Part shown: positions 43,620-52,807 of the stretch, piece after piece
Layout: every line of letters begins with the position of its first letter
How positions within the stretch are numbered: the first letter of the stretch is position 1
DNA from: Chitinophagaceae bacterium
Lineage (GTDB): Bacteria > Bacteroidota > Bacteroidia > Chitinophagales > Chitinophagaceae
DNA length: 62,256 nt
Direction: 5' to 3'
Assembly: GCA_016787135.1 (NCBI GenBank)
Contig: JAEUVK010000045.1
Location: forward strand, 1-62,256
The notes under the pieces: model-generated
What the model saw: the letters and a program-made list of their open reading frames with translations, nothing else
Told to the model about the DNA's origin: nothing
Databases searched by the model: none
Program-made: the position numbers and the translations under genes

Positions 43620-43931
43620 AATCGTAAGTTTTGAATGACTTCTGCTTTTGCAGCAGAAAAACATGTAAAACTATTTCCGGTCCGGAGGGGCTTATGTGAC
43701 CATTATCACGTATGGATGTAAATCATACCGGCACATGACGAATGTTACTTATGTCACATAGCAGTGATCAGCAAAGAGCTTTTTGAATTATCATTGGATT
43801 GTTGACCGGAAAAAAAATTAACGATTATCATCCTGCCAGATAATCTTTGTCATAGCCCGGTTTACAGTTTATGCTGATTTTTGGTCTCGTAAAATTTTAA
43901 CCTATTCGTTTAAGACCAAATACTTAAAAGC
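43620..43931. other. Divergent intergenic region with CRP-like motifs
   Basis: The 312 bases between the FadL-like gene (-) and the gene at 43932 (+) hold no gene. Several TGTGAC/GTCACA-type words occur between 43694 and 43760, including inverted copies TATGTGAC (43694-43701) and GTCACATA (43753-43760). No clean TAnnTTTG site was found. Confidence 0.5.
43695..43710. promoter_or_regulatory. CRP/FNR-like palindrome upstream of the FadL-like gene
   Basis: TGTGACCATTATCACG is TGTGA-N6-TCACG, one base short of the classical CRP consensus TGTGA-N6-TCACA. The site may bind a Crp/Fnr-family regulator, but none is encoded nearby. Confidence 0.4.
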
Positions 43932-44366
43932 ATGAAAAAGCAATATTGGATCAATGTCAGAAATGTTGATAACAGGCTGGTCATTTTTTTTGATGGTGAA
44001 ACCATCTGGGACAGTGGTATCATCCGTGATGACCCGGCCATTAACAAAAACATTGAGATTACCGATCTTCTTAAAGCTGAACCGGATTGTTCCCACGAGC
44101 TGATATTTGAAGGATTCAACAATACTTATACAGCACATGATACCGATGAAGACCTGAATCCCTGGCATTTTAATTACCGGATATTCACACGTACCGTAGA
44201 TAAGGAAGGAAAAGTAGTGAGTGAAAATGACCTGGTGAAACCGTACGACGAAAAACACTTATCCAACCCGCACATCAGGGCTATCAATAACAGTTACCGT
44301 TTTGTAAGAAAGAACCATGATTACAAAGTGGTGGCCAATTCCCTGTCGCAACACTTTTTTGATTAA
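43932..44366 (+). CDS. Hypothetical cytoplasmic protein
   Basis: The 144-residue protein has no signal peptide and no recognised family. It has an ordered alpha/beta make-up with clear coding character: YWINVRNVDNRLVIFFDGET, then DDPAINKNIEITDLLKA, HELIFEGFNNTY, WHFNYRIFTRTV, and a C-terminal NHDYKVVANSLSQHFF. The first half reads like a small beta sandwich (DGETIWDSG, then ELIFEGFNN), as in proteins annotated as carbohydrate-binding or C2-like, but this is only an impression. A good intrinsic terminator follows and no operon partner is seen. Confidence 0.7.
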   Translation: MKKQYWINVRNVDNRLVIFFDGETIWDSGIIRDDPAINKNIEITDLLKAEPDCSHELIFEGFNNTYTAHDTDEDLNPWHFNYRIFTRTVDKEGKVVSENDLVKPYDEKHLSNPHIRAINNSYRFVRKNHDYKVVANSLSQHFFD

Positions 44367-44420
44367 GCAAGCAATGAGCGAAGTCTCATAGTTTTCTCAA
44401 CGATGATTATGTCCGTAACG

Positions 44421-44457
44421 AAAAGGTATTGTATTCAACAATACCTTTTTTGTTTTT
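44421..44457 (+). terminator. Intrinsic terminator after the hypothetical gene
   Basis: AAAAGGTATTGT pairs with ACAATACCTTTT over 12 bp around loop ATTCA, followed by TTGTTTTT. Confidence 0.88.
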
Positions 44458-44519
44458 GCCCTGTTGAGTATGATCATTTCGGAATTTTTCAGATACCTTT
44501 ATTTGCCTAAACAACGATT

Positions 44520-46364
44520 ATGCCTGCGAGAGTCATAACAAGTATCTTACTACTACTGTCTTCTTCTTTATCTGCACAACAATTGCGTGTTGAACCCATG
44601 AACTGGTGGGTGGGGATGAAAAACCAGGAGCTGCAGCTAATGGTACACGGTGAAAATATCGGGGAGACCATTCCTTCGGTCAATTATCCCGGAGTATCGG
44701 TCAAACGTATTCATACTGCAGATAGCAAAAATTATCTTTTTATAGATATCATTATCACAAAGAGCGCTAAGCCGGGAACATTTCCTATTACATTTAAAAA
44801 GAAAGGGAAAACAGCAGCTATTTACAATTATGTCCTCCAGCAGCGTAAGGCCTGGGCCAGTATTGTAAAGGGGTTTGATGCCTCTGACGTCATTTACCTC
44901 ATCACTCCTGATCGTTTTGCCAATGGTGATGAAAGCAATGATGCGGTGAGTACCATGCGGGAAAATAAGACCGACCGCAAGAATGACTATGGCAGGCATG
45001 GCGGCGATATACGAGGCATCATTGATCATCTTGATTATATCGCTGATATGGGTTATACAGCTATATGGCCAACGCCTGTGCTGGAAAATGACATGCCGGA
45101 TGCCTCATATCATGGATATGCTATTACAGATTATTACAAAGTGGATCCCCGGTTCGGTACATTGGATGAGTATAAGGAATTGGCCGATAAAGCAAGGCAA
45201 AAAGGACTCAAACTGATATTTGATGGGGTGGTGAACCATACCGGCTCTTATTATTGGTGGATGAAGGACCTGCCTTTTCACGACTGGATAAACTATGCTG
45301 ACTCCATAAAAATCACCAACCATCGCCGGACCGTTAACCAGGACCCCTATGCCTCTGCAGCGGACAAAGAACTAATGGTAAGGGGATGGTTTGTTAGTTC
45401 CATGCCTGACCTTAACCAGCAAAATCCTTTCCTGTCAGCATTTTTGATACAAAACAGTATCTGGTGGATCGAAACATTAGGTCTTGCAGGTATCCGGCAG
45501 GATACATATCCTTACTCGCAGAAAAAATTTCTGGAAAAATGGACCTGCCAGATCGTGAATGAATATCCCGGCTTCAGCATTGTCGGAGAGGAGTGGAGCA
45601 CCAACCCCCTCATTGCAGCATATTGGCAAAAAGGCAAGGCGAACAACAGCGGTTATAACGGCTGTATGAAGAGCACAATGGATTTTCCGATGCAAACTAC
45701 ACTTGTTCACGCACTGACCGAACCCGAAGCATGGGACAAAGGCCTGGTAAAATTATATGAAGCCCTGGCAAATGATTTTGTATATGCTAATCCGAAAGAC
45801 CTGCTGATCTTCGGCGATAACCATGATATGGACAGGTTGTTCACCCAGCTTAAGGATAATCCTGACCTGATGCAGATGGCATTGAGTTACCTGTTGACAA
45901 TAAGAGGTATTCCGCAGATATATTATGGCACAGAAGTGCTGATCGGGAATACGGCTAAGCCGGGTGATCATGGCCTGATCCGTTCTGATTTTCCCGGCGG
46001 TTGGAAAAATGATACAGTAAATGGGTTTACTGGTGCAGGACTATCAAAAGATCAGCTACGTATTCAATCATTCCTGAAAAAACTATTGAACTGGCGAAAA
46101 GACAAAAAGGTGATCCATAACGGGAATACTTTACATTTTGCCCCGGAAAAAGGGGTGTATGTTTATTTCAGGTATAACAAAAGCGATATTGTAATGGTAG
46201 TGTTGAATAAGAATACGGAACAGAGATCTGTTAATGCAGAAAGGTTTGCGGAGGCTATCAGGGAAAAGAAGAGCGCAACGGATGTTTTGACCGGGAATAT
46301 ATTTTCTTTGGACCAAACAATAATGGTAGCGCCGATGTCTGCTATGATACTGGAAGTGAAGTAG
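44520..46364 (+). CDS. GH13 alpha-amylase family: exported neopullulanase/cyclomaltodextrinase (SusA-like)
   Basis: The 614-residue glycosidase has signal peptide MPARVITSILLLLSSSLSAQ, so it is exported. An N-terminal Ig-like cyclomaltodextrinase domain (about 22-110) precedes the barrel. The four GH13 motifs are visible: region I DGVVNH, region II GIRQDTYPY with the nucleophile Asp, region III IVGEEW with the acid Glu, and region IV FGDNHDMDR with the third Asp. YLITPDRFANGD is typical of neopullulanases. It would cleave alpha-1,4 and possibly alpha-1,6 glucans or cyclodextrins. No SusC/SusD pair or regulator is adjacent. The next gene is convergent 4 bases away. Confidence 0.93.
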   Translation: MPARVITSILLLLSSSLSAQQLRVEPMNWWVGMKNQELQLMVHGENIGETIPSVNYPGVSVKRIHTADSKNYLFIDIIITKSAKPGTFPITFKKKGKTAAIYNYVLQQRKAWASIVKGFDASDVIYLITPDRFANGDESNDAVSTMRENKTDRKNDYGRHGGDIRGIIDHLDYIADMGYTAIWPTPVLENDMPDASYHGYAITDYYKVDPRFGTLDEYKELADKARQKGLKLIFDGVVNHTGSYYWWMKDLPFHDWINYADSIKITNHRRTVNQDPYASAADKELMVRGWFVSSMPDLNQQNPFLSAFLIQNSIWWIETLGLAGIRQDTYPYSQKKFLEKWTCQIVNEYPGFSIVGEEWSTNPLIAAYWQKGKANNSGYNGCMKSTMDFPMQTTLVHALTEPEAWDKGLVKLYEALANDFVYANPKDLLIFGDNHDMDRLFTQLKDNPDLMQMALSYLLTIRGIPQIYYGTEVLIGNTAKPGDHGLIRSDFPGGWKNDTVNGFTGAGLSKDQLRIQSFLKKLLNWRKDKKVIHNGNTLHFAPEKGVYVYFRYNKSDIVMVVLNKNTEQRSVNAERFAEAIREKKSATDVLTGNIFSLDQTIMVAPMSAMILEVK

Positions 46365-46368
46365 GATA

Positions 46369-48813
46369 TTATCTTACCAACGTCGCAGTACCTTTTCGTG
46401 AAATGACCCTGTTATCAATACTGATGCCTTCGATCATCCATACAAAAACCTGCGTTGCCTGTGGTATCCCGTTGATGGTACCATCCCATCCCGGCAGTTC
46501 AGTTTTACTATGATACAACAACTGCCCCCACCGGTTGAATATCCTGAAGTAACGGATCTCTTTAATGCCCATTAATACCGGCCGCAGGCGATCATTCAGC
46601 CCGTCATTGTTAGGACTAAATGCGGTGGGTACATAAATAGCTGCTTCCTTTACCGTTTTTACTACTTGTGTATCTACCGTCACACAGCCGCTGGCCGTAG
46701 TGATCTTTATTGTATATAATTGTTCAGATGATCCGTTGAATACAGGCGTATAGCTTTCCTGTGTGTTTAAAAATGTACCCGGGCTCCATAAAGCAGTTTC
46801 ACCGAATTGCCGTGCCTGTAAGCCTAAAGGGAAATCGACCACTGCAAATTGCACGGGGTACCTGACAGCAGATCTTGGCTTATCAACCACTACGATCTTT
46901 TTTAAAACATGCAGAGGGGAAGGACATTGTTCGGTATTAACGGACAGGCTTACCTGGAAATTCCCGGCTGATGTATATACCTGTGGTGGCGGAGTATGGA
47001 GTGAAGATGTTTGCCCATTGTTGAAATCCCATAAGTAGTGGATCGTTGAACCAAGAGTATCAACTGTTTTATTGATGGCCTGCATAGGCAGGTTAATGCA
47101 AACAGGGTTTATATCAAAATCAGCAATAGCATTCTGATAAACGGTTACTAATGCGCTGATGCTGTCAAAACAGACAGGGCTGCTGCTGACGATCAGTTTT
47201 ACATTGTATATACCTGCGGCCACATAACTATGTGTTACATCTTTTGATGTGGTCATGGTACCATCGCCAAGTACCCATTGGTATTCCATAGTGCCTACAG
47301 CATTGGTGCTGGTATTAGTGAATAGGAAACGGTTACCAACAAGACACTGGTTCATGGTGCCTGCATTAATGCCAGGAACAGGTACAGAAGTAACAATAAC
47401 CTGTTTCGGGTCAGTGATCATACTGCACCCTATGTTATTGGTAAGAGAAGCATGGTAAGTGCCGCTCTGTGTCACCCTATATACAGGAAGGGTCGCTCCG
47501 GGAACCGGTACACCATCCCGGTACCATTGAATATTGTCTGTGGGCTGCACTCTTAAAACGGCACTGTCTCCGCTGCCGGTGCAGTACATTTCTTTTCCCA
47601 AAAACTCCAGTGTCTTATTCAACACTGCAGCTACTACTACCACCGTATCTGTATCAAAACAGCCTCCGCCATCATGATTGACCGTAAGGATATAAGTTGT
47701 AGTTGTATCAGGAGAGGCACGGGGATTAGCGCTACTCGGATTTGATAAGCCTGTTGCCGGGCTCCAACTATACACAAGACCGGGTTTGGGCGGAGTGCCG
47801 ATCGGTACAGGGTCGTGATTACAGGAAAGTGCATCACTGCCTGCATTAGCTGTGACCGTCAAAGTATCCACCAGCCTCGCATATAAAGTGTCCAGGCATC
47901 CATAACCACTGTAGGGTATTAACTGAACGGCAATGGTCGTTCCTGCAGGTGGCGGCGGCTGCAAAGTGAGTACCTGCTGATATCCCAACACCTGTGTAAA
48001 GGTGTTATTGAACCAGGCATAGCTTTGGTAGCCAAAAGGTGCCACTACATTTACCAGTGTATCGTCAGGACAAAAAGTAGCACCGGTAAATGTACCGCTG
48101 CATTCTGAATTGACATCAATATAGGCATACCCAAAGTGGCGTTGAAAAGTGCAGTCGGCTGTTTTGAAAAATATCCTGATAGTTTTGCCTGCATGGCCAT
48201 CAAGGTTAATAGATACTGCTGTCCAGTCTTTGCACCATACAGGCGTATCCCCACCGGGATCGGGTGACTCAAAGAAACCCGGCAGTATAGAGCCGTAAGG
48301 AACAAAGGTGAATGAAGAACAGAATATGCGGGTATTATCTGTCACGTTCAGTACTTCAATTTCCATTCTTGGCTGCTGATATTCCTCATGACTGGGATCC
48401 TGGAAGACGACAGCATAATTATATATCAGAGTATAGTAATCGGTATTGGCGGGTATGGTGAATTCATACGATATACCCTCAGCTTGCCCTCCACCAAAAT
48501 TGTTTCCAAGTTTTATGGAGTGACCGCTTCCGTTAGGACAATTGACCGGAAAACCGCCATAAGGATCCACACCATCGCCGGGAAAAGATGAATACATGGT
48601 ATGCTGTCCGGGGACAGGTATGCCTGAAGGAGTTAAACTGATAACATTCTGTCCATTACCTGTTACGTAACCGGTATAGCAGGTCCAACCATCAAAGCTG
48701 CCATTTTCAAAATCTATATTAGGGGGACATACCTGGGAACTGGCATATGAATAGCCAAAGGCCATCAAAAGGCCGGTCAACAATAGTTTTGGTTGAATAT
48801 GGCAAAACCGCAT
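46369..48813 (-). CDS. PKD-domain protein with gliding-motility-associated C-terminal (T9SS type B) domain
   Basis: The 814-residue exported protein has signal peptide region PKLLLTGLLMAFGYSYASSQ. The first ~230 residues are a beta-sandwich with conserved Cys residues. Ig-like segments follow, then two or more PKD-like domains (YQWVLGDGTMTTSKDVTHSY, HYLWDFNNGQTSSLH). The last ~90 residues form the CHU_C-type sorting domain, starting YVPTAFSPNNDGLNDRLRPV and ending with FNRWGQLLYHS and PGWDGTINGIP. Type B cargo is secreted by T9SS and often tied to SprF-like partners; no SprF is seen here. It is probably a surface adhesin or structural protein. Confidence 0.9.
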   Translation of the reverse strand: MRFCHIQPKLLLTGLLMAFGYSYASSQVCPPNIDFENGSFDGWTCYTGYVTGNGQNVISLTPSGIPVPGQHTMYSSFPGDGVDPYGGFPVNCPNGSGHSIKLGNNFGGGQAEGISYEFTIPANTDYYTLIYNYAVVFQDPSHEEYQQPRMEIEVLNVTDNTRIFCSSFTFVPYGSILPGFFESPDPGGDTPVWCKDWTAVSINLDGHAGKTIRIFFKTADCTFQRHFGYAYIDVNSECSGTFTGATFCPDDTLVNVVAPFGYQSYAWFNNTFTQVLGYQQVLTLQPPPPAGTTIAVQLIPYSGYGCLDTLYARLVDTLTVTANAGSDALSCNHDPVPIGTPPKPGLVYSWSPATGLSNPSSANPRASPDTTTTYILTVNHDGGGCFDTDTVVVVAAVLNKTLEFLGKEMYCTGSGDSAVLRVQPTDNIQWYRDGVPVPGATLPVYRVTQSGTYHASLTNNIGCSMITDPKQVIVTSVPVPGINAGTMNQCLVGNRFLFTNTSTNAVGTMEYQWVLGDGTMTTSKDVTHSYVAAGIYNVKLIVSSSPVCFDSISALVTVYQNAIADFDINPVCINLPMQAINKTVDTLGSTIHYLWDFNNGQTSSLHTPPPQVYTSAGNFQVSLSVNTEQCPSPLHVLKKIVVVDKPRSAVRYPVQFAVVDFPLGLQARQFGETALWSPGTFLNTQESYTPVFNGSSEQLYTIKITTASGCVTVDTQVVKTVKEAAIYVPTAFSPNNDGLNDRLRPVLMGIKEIRYFRIFNRWGQLLYHSKTELPGWDGTINGIPQATQVFVWMIEGISIDNRVISRKGTATLVR

Positions 48814-49048
48814 TCCCGGATGATGAATTAAGTATTAATAAAGGCGGGTAAAGGATGTATTTAAAATTAGTTATTTAACCGCTGAATCGGTACATCATTC
48901 TTTTCACATCGTAAATTTTCATAAGATAATTTTCGATGCCGGTACTATCATATCTCTGCTAATTCGATAAAGGTTGCCGGCCAGCGAAATAAAGGAAAGA
49001 GTGATCAGTAATTCTATTTAACTTCCGGCTCAAATAATCAGGTAACTG

Positions 49049-49381
49049 ATGCAGAAATTCATCCGGGAACTAACAGCATTTTATCCTGAGTACCTGCGGG
49101 CACACAGTGACAGGACGAACCAGGTGCTGCATTTCATTGGCGCTACTTTGTTCTTTACTTTGACCGCACTGGCTTTTATTATACCGGATTACTGGTTGAT
49201 CGGACCGGCTATTTTCACCGGTTATCTTTTACCGGGTTTGGGTCATCGTTTTTTCCAGCACAATGAAAGTTTCCGGACAAGCAAACCTGTTCTCTGCGTG
49301 ATCTGTGCTTTCCGGTTGTATATAGACACGCTGACATTTCGCATCCGGAAAATGATGAAAATGGCGAAGCGGACGGAGTAA
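49049..49381 (+). CDS. Mpo1-like / DUF962 membrane protein
   Basis: The 110-residue protein with about two hydrophobic helices matches the DUF962 family (PF06127). The conserved His residues are in YLRAHSDRTNQVLHFIGA and GLGHRFFQHN. Yeast Mpo1 is an iron-dependent dioxygenase that oxidises 2-hydroxy fatty acids from sphingolipids. Chitinophagaceae relatives often contain sphingolipids, so a lipid role is plausible, but it is not shown here. It is convergent with the OmpA-family gene with a 7-base gap. Confidence 0.85.
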   Translation: MQKFIRELTAFYPEYLRAHSDRTNQVLHFIGATLFFTLTALAFIIPDYWLIGPAIFTGYLLPGLGHRFFQHNESFRTSKPVLCVICAFRLYIDTLTFRIRKMMKMAKRTE

Positions 49382-49388
49382 ACATTTT

Positions 49389-51044
49389 TTAATTCTTCAG
49401 TATCGTAAACTCTACCCTCCGGTTCAATTGCCGGTTCTCATCCGTATCATTCGGTACTACAGGTTTGGTTTCCCCATATCCCTGCGACCTGATCCGGGAA
49501 GGATCGATACCTCTTGAAAGGATGTATTCCATACAGGAGCGGGCACGGTTGTCACTCAGTTTGAAATTATAATCATCCGAACCGCGGCTGTCGGTGTGGG
49601 CACTCATTTCTATTTCTATAGCCGGGTTTTCTTTCAGCATTGTCACTACTCTTTCCAGTTCCACAAATGATTCTGGACGGAGATTCCACTTGTCAAAATC
49701 AAAGAAGACATTGTTCAGCCGTACCACCTGGCCTATTTCGATAGGAACAAGATAAAGGTCCTTGTGTATCTCTTTATAACCTTCCTGTACCAATGAATCG
49801 AGGTTCAGGTTCTCTGATTGTGCAAAGAATTTATCAGCCGTAGCCCTGATCATATAATTCTTATCATAAGGAAGTACGATCTTAAAGGCGCCATCGTCCG
49901 GGTTGGAAACGGCGTTACCCGCTACCGTTCCGTCAGGAAGTGTTTCATAGATCAATGATGCGCTGAGCGGCTTGCCGGTCTTTTTATTATACACGTTGCC
50001 ACTTACCAATACAACCGGGTCTGGTTTTTCTTTTTCTAAAAGTTTCACCCTTACAATATCACTTTCTCCATAGCTTTCCGCACTGCTGGTGAGATAGGCG
50101 TATTCACCACCGGCGTCCAGCGTAAAGAAGGCATCCCAGTCGGGTGTATTGATCGGGGATCCAAGGTTAACGGGATCGGTCCATTTCTGCCAGGTATTAT
50201 CCAGCCGTTTGGTCATCCAGATATCGTTATCTCCAAGACCGCCGGGGCGATTACTGCTGAAATATAATGTCACGCCATCCGCAGCGAGATAAGGGGTCAT
50301 TTCATCATAGTCCGGCAGGTTGATCTTTTTGCCGATGCTTTTCGGCTCTGTCCAGCTTCCGTCTTTTTCGAGAAAGCAAACATATATGTCGTTGTTGATA
50401 CCGTATTTCACTTCAGTCATATAAAGCAGCAGGGTCTTTCCGTCGTGGGCCATAGTAGCGCCATTCTGAGCGCCGCGGTCATACTTAAGGTAATTTTTTA
50501 TACGCAGGGCATTGGGTTTGCTCCATGTATAGTCCTCTTTCAGGTAACTCATGCTGACCCCATTGCCTACATAGTCGCCATCAATGAATGCATTGCGTAT
50601 CAGTATCCGGTTATTATCAGGCGATACCCAATAAACGGCGTTGTAATGATACGTATTGAGCGGGTAGCCAAGGTGGATCGCCTCGCTCCATTTGCCATTC
50701 TCATCACGATAGGCATACCAGATGTCCTGTGAGTTCCGGATGGACCTGTACTTTGTATTCTGCGGATGATCTTCTACTATAAAGAATAACAGGTTACCGT
50801 CGGCGGAAACGGTAGGCCTCAGCTCGGCATATTTTGTATTGATCTTATCACCAAGATTTTCGATCTTGATAATAGTGGCGGCGGTTATGATATTCTCCTT
50901 TTGCTGAATAAGGCCTGCCGTATCTGTGGACAAAGGTTGCGCCGCAGTAATTTGAACAAATGCAGTAAGGATCAAAAAGTAGAGGATTCTTTTCAATGGA
51001 TTGGATTTTGGCTTCGGCCTGAAAATTAACAGAAAACCATCCAA
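49389..51044 (-). CDS. OmpA family protein with PD40 propeller repeats
   Basis: The 551-residue envelope protein has a hydrophobic N-terminal segment (ILYFLILTAFVQITAA). PD40-type propeller repeats cover about residues 60-330 (ELRPTVSADGNLLFFIVED, MTPYLAADGVTLYFSSNRPG). A carboxypeptidase-regulatory-like beta domain follows (SGNVYNKKTGKPLSASLIYE). The C-terminal OmpA domain has NNVFFDFDKWNLRPES and SAHTDSRGSDDYNFKLSDNR, the peptidoglycan-binding site. Proteins of this layout occur in gliding-motility and outer-membrane assemblies. The ATG at 51044 puts 17 residues before the signal; a TTG at 50996 would give a more standard one. The start is therefore unsure. Confidence 0.88.
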   Translation of the reverse strand: MDGFLLIFRPKPKSNPLKRILYFLILTAFVQITAAQPLSTDTAGLIQQKENIITAATIIKIENLGDKINTKYAELRPTVSADGNLLFFIVEDHPQNTKYRSIRNSQDIWYAYRDENGKWSEAIHLGYPLNTYHYNAVYWVSPDNNRILIRNAFIDGDYVGNGVSMSYLKEDYTWSKPNALRIKNYLKYDRGAQNGATMAHDGKTLLLYMTEVKYGINNDIYVCFLEKDGSWTEPKSIGKKINLPDYDEMTPYLAADGVTLYFSSNRPGGLGDNDIWMTKRLDNTWQKWTDPVNLGSPINTPDWDAFFTLDAGGEYAYLTSSAESYGESDIVRVKLLEKEKPDPVVLVSGNVYNKKTGKPLSASLIYETLPDGTVAGNAVSNPDDGAFKIVLPYDKNYMIRATADKFFAQSENLNLDSLVQEGYKEIHKDLYLVPIEIGQVVRLNNVFFDFDKWNLRPESFVELERVVTMLKENPAIEIEMSAHTDSRGSDDYNFKLSDNRARSCMEYILSRGIDPSRIRSQGYGETKPVVPNDTDENRQLNRRVEFTILKN

Positions 51045-51096
51045 TCTTATAGCGGAAACTTACCCGGTGGTTTTACGTGATATTGCCGGCAGTTCT

Positions 51097-51390
51097 TTAA
51101 TGATACGACCGGTTCGCAATAAGTATCTCTAATGTATCCTGTTTCTCACAAGCCCATTGACGGAGTATCTCGCTACGGATGGGGGCATAGATATCTTTTT
51201 TGGCCGGGTCGGATGGCAGCTCTTTGATCGGGACCAGTAGTAAGCAATGTGGCTCCACATGTTCGTAATGATGATCGGGTGTAAGCCCTTTCACGAGTAC
51301 AAATTTGTAACCTTTGCTTTCCAGTTTTTCCAGCGAGTGCTGATTGAGTTTAATGGTGCCGCTTCGTCCTTCGGCGATTCCCTTACGCAT
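51097..51390 (-). CDS. Hypothetical small cytoplasmic protein
   Basis: The family of this 97-residue soluble protein is not recognised. It reads as alpha/beta: SGTIKLNQHSLEKLESKGYK, then FVLVKGLTPDHHYEHVEPHC, LLLVPIKELPSD and IYAPIRSEILRQWA. Four His and one Cys are clustered in DHHYEHVEPHC, which could be a metal site. It lies 52 bases upstream of the OmpA/PD40 gene on the same strand. Coding confidence is moderate. Confidence 0.65.
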   Translation of the reverse strand: MRKGIAEGRSGTIKLNQHSLEKLESKGYKFVLVKGLTPDHHYEHVEPHCLLLVPIKELPSDPAKKDIYAPIRSEILRQWACEKQDTLEILIANRSYH

Positions 51391-51596
51391 ACTTCAGGTT
51401 TTTCTGGGTAAAACAGTGAATATGCTTTATAGTTCAATTTTTGCAATGATTTTCATCCTTGTTTAATGTTTGCTGACTGAACGAAGCGATTGCTGAAACA
51501 AGTTGCTGCAGGAATACTGTGCCTTGAATGATTCCAAAGTTTTCTTAATTAACCGGGGATAAGAAAAGGCTGGATAAATAAAATATTCTTTTCAAA

Positions 51597-52691
51597 TCAG
51601 GAAACAGATACGCCGATCAGTTTGCCGATCCCGAATGTGATAGCCGCTGCCGCCAATCCAAAGGCTACCTGCCTGAAACCGGATGACCAGATACTTCTCC
51701 CGGTGAATAAAGTGATAGCTGCTCCTATGATAAATAGCCCGACCGCACTCATGGAGGCACTCAGGATAATGGCTTTCATGCCGCCTGTGAACATAAAAGG
51801 AATAACAGGTATGATAGCGCCAATAGCAAAAAGGAAAAAAGAATACAGGGATGCTTCAATAGCTGAACCTTTCAGCTCTTCCGTATTGATCCCGAGCTCT
51901 TCCTGCACCAGCACTTCGTGAGCATGTTCGGGATTTTTAATGACGTCCGCCGCCATTTGTCTCGCCTGTTCCTCCGGTATGCCTTTGGCCATATAGATCA
52001 GCTCCAGTTCTTTCATTTCCATTTCCGGGTTTGTTTCCAGTTCTTCCTTTTCGAGTTCCATCTGGTTCTCATAAAGTTCCTGCGAACTTTTTACTGATAT
52101 CCATTCTCCCAGCGCCATGGATAAGGCGCCTGCGAGTAAACCTGCTGTGCCGGCAAGTAATACTTCACTTCCTCCGGCAGTGGCGCCGGCTACTCCCATC
52201 ACGAGGCTGAAGTTGGATACCAGCCCATCATTGCCTCCCAGTACTGCAGCCCGCAGTGCATTGCCACCGACAGACCTGTGCCTGCTTTCAAAGCGGGCGA
52301 TCGTACTACCGGATATTTTTGACTGTTCTAATAATCCCCGCAGGATCTTTACATGATTTGTTTCACTTCCGGTGACAGGCAGGTTGGTTTGTTTTTTAGC
52401 AGTAATGACGGAATTGGAAAGGGTTTTTTCAGTGTCCATTAAAGCGCCAAGTACATAATCATATCCAAAGACCTTCCCGATAGAGTTGAGTGTTCTGGCC
52501 CTGAATGAAGGTTTAGGCATGTATCCATCACCCAGGTTCAGCTTTGCCATAAAGCCACGGGCATGTGATGTTTCTATCTCGCTCATTTGCCGGAATATTC
52601 CGGCTATTGTCGGGTTGTCTTCTTTTTCCGATAGTTTTTTATACAAATAGGCCGCATCGATCTCCGTTTGTATATTTTTCAGCGTTTGCAT
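51597..52691 (-). CDS. Ferritin-like / VIT1-CCC1 fusion membrane protein (MbfA-like)
   Basis: The 364-residue protein has an N-terminal ferritin-like helical domain (about 1-130) with iron-ligand spacing in EIDAAYLYKKL and SEIETSHARGF (ExxH). The C-terminal domain (about 145-364) is a VIT1/CCC1 transporter: AVLGGNDGLVSNFSLVMGVA is its signature, and LSMALGEWISVKSSQELYEN follows. An acidic metal-binding helix pair (ELEKEELETNPEMEMKELEL) sits between membrane helices. In alphaproteobacteria the same fusion (MbfA) exports iron and protects from peroxide. An iron or manganese export role is likely. It is divergent from the P-type ATPase gene with a 116-base gap. Confidence 0.88.
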   Translation of the reverse strand: MQTLKNIQTEIDAAYLYKKLSEKEDNPTIAGIFRQMSEIETSHARGFMAKLNLGDGYMPKPSFRARTLNSIGKVFGYDYVLGALMDTEKTLSNSVITAKKQTNLPVTGSETNHVKILRGLLEQSKISGSTIARFESRHRSVGGNALRAAVLGGNDGLVSNFSLVMGVAGATAGGSEVLLAGTAGLLAGALSMALGEWISVKSSQELYENQMELEKEELETNPEMEMKELELIYMAKGIPEEQARQMAADVIKNPEHAHEVLVQEELGINTEELKGSAIEASLYSFFLFAIGAIIPVIPFMFTGGMKAIILSASMSAVGLFIIGAAITLFTGRSIWSSGFRQVAFGLAAAAITFGIGKLIGVSVS

Positions 52692-52807
52692 GTAGCTTAT
52701 ATTGAAGGATGCAATTTATATGGTCAGTTTTGCTTTTTTGCTGAGTCATGTCATGTGTAAATATAAACTTTGCCTGTTGAGTAATTTTGCTTCACTTAGC
52801 ACACTGC

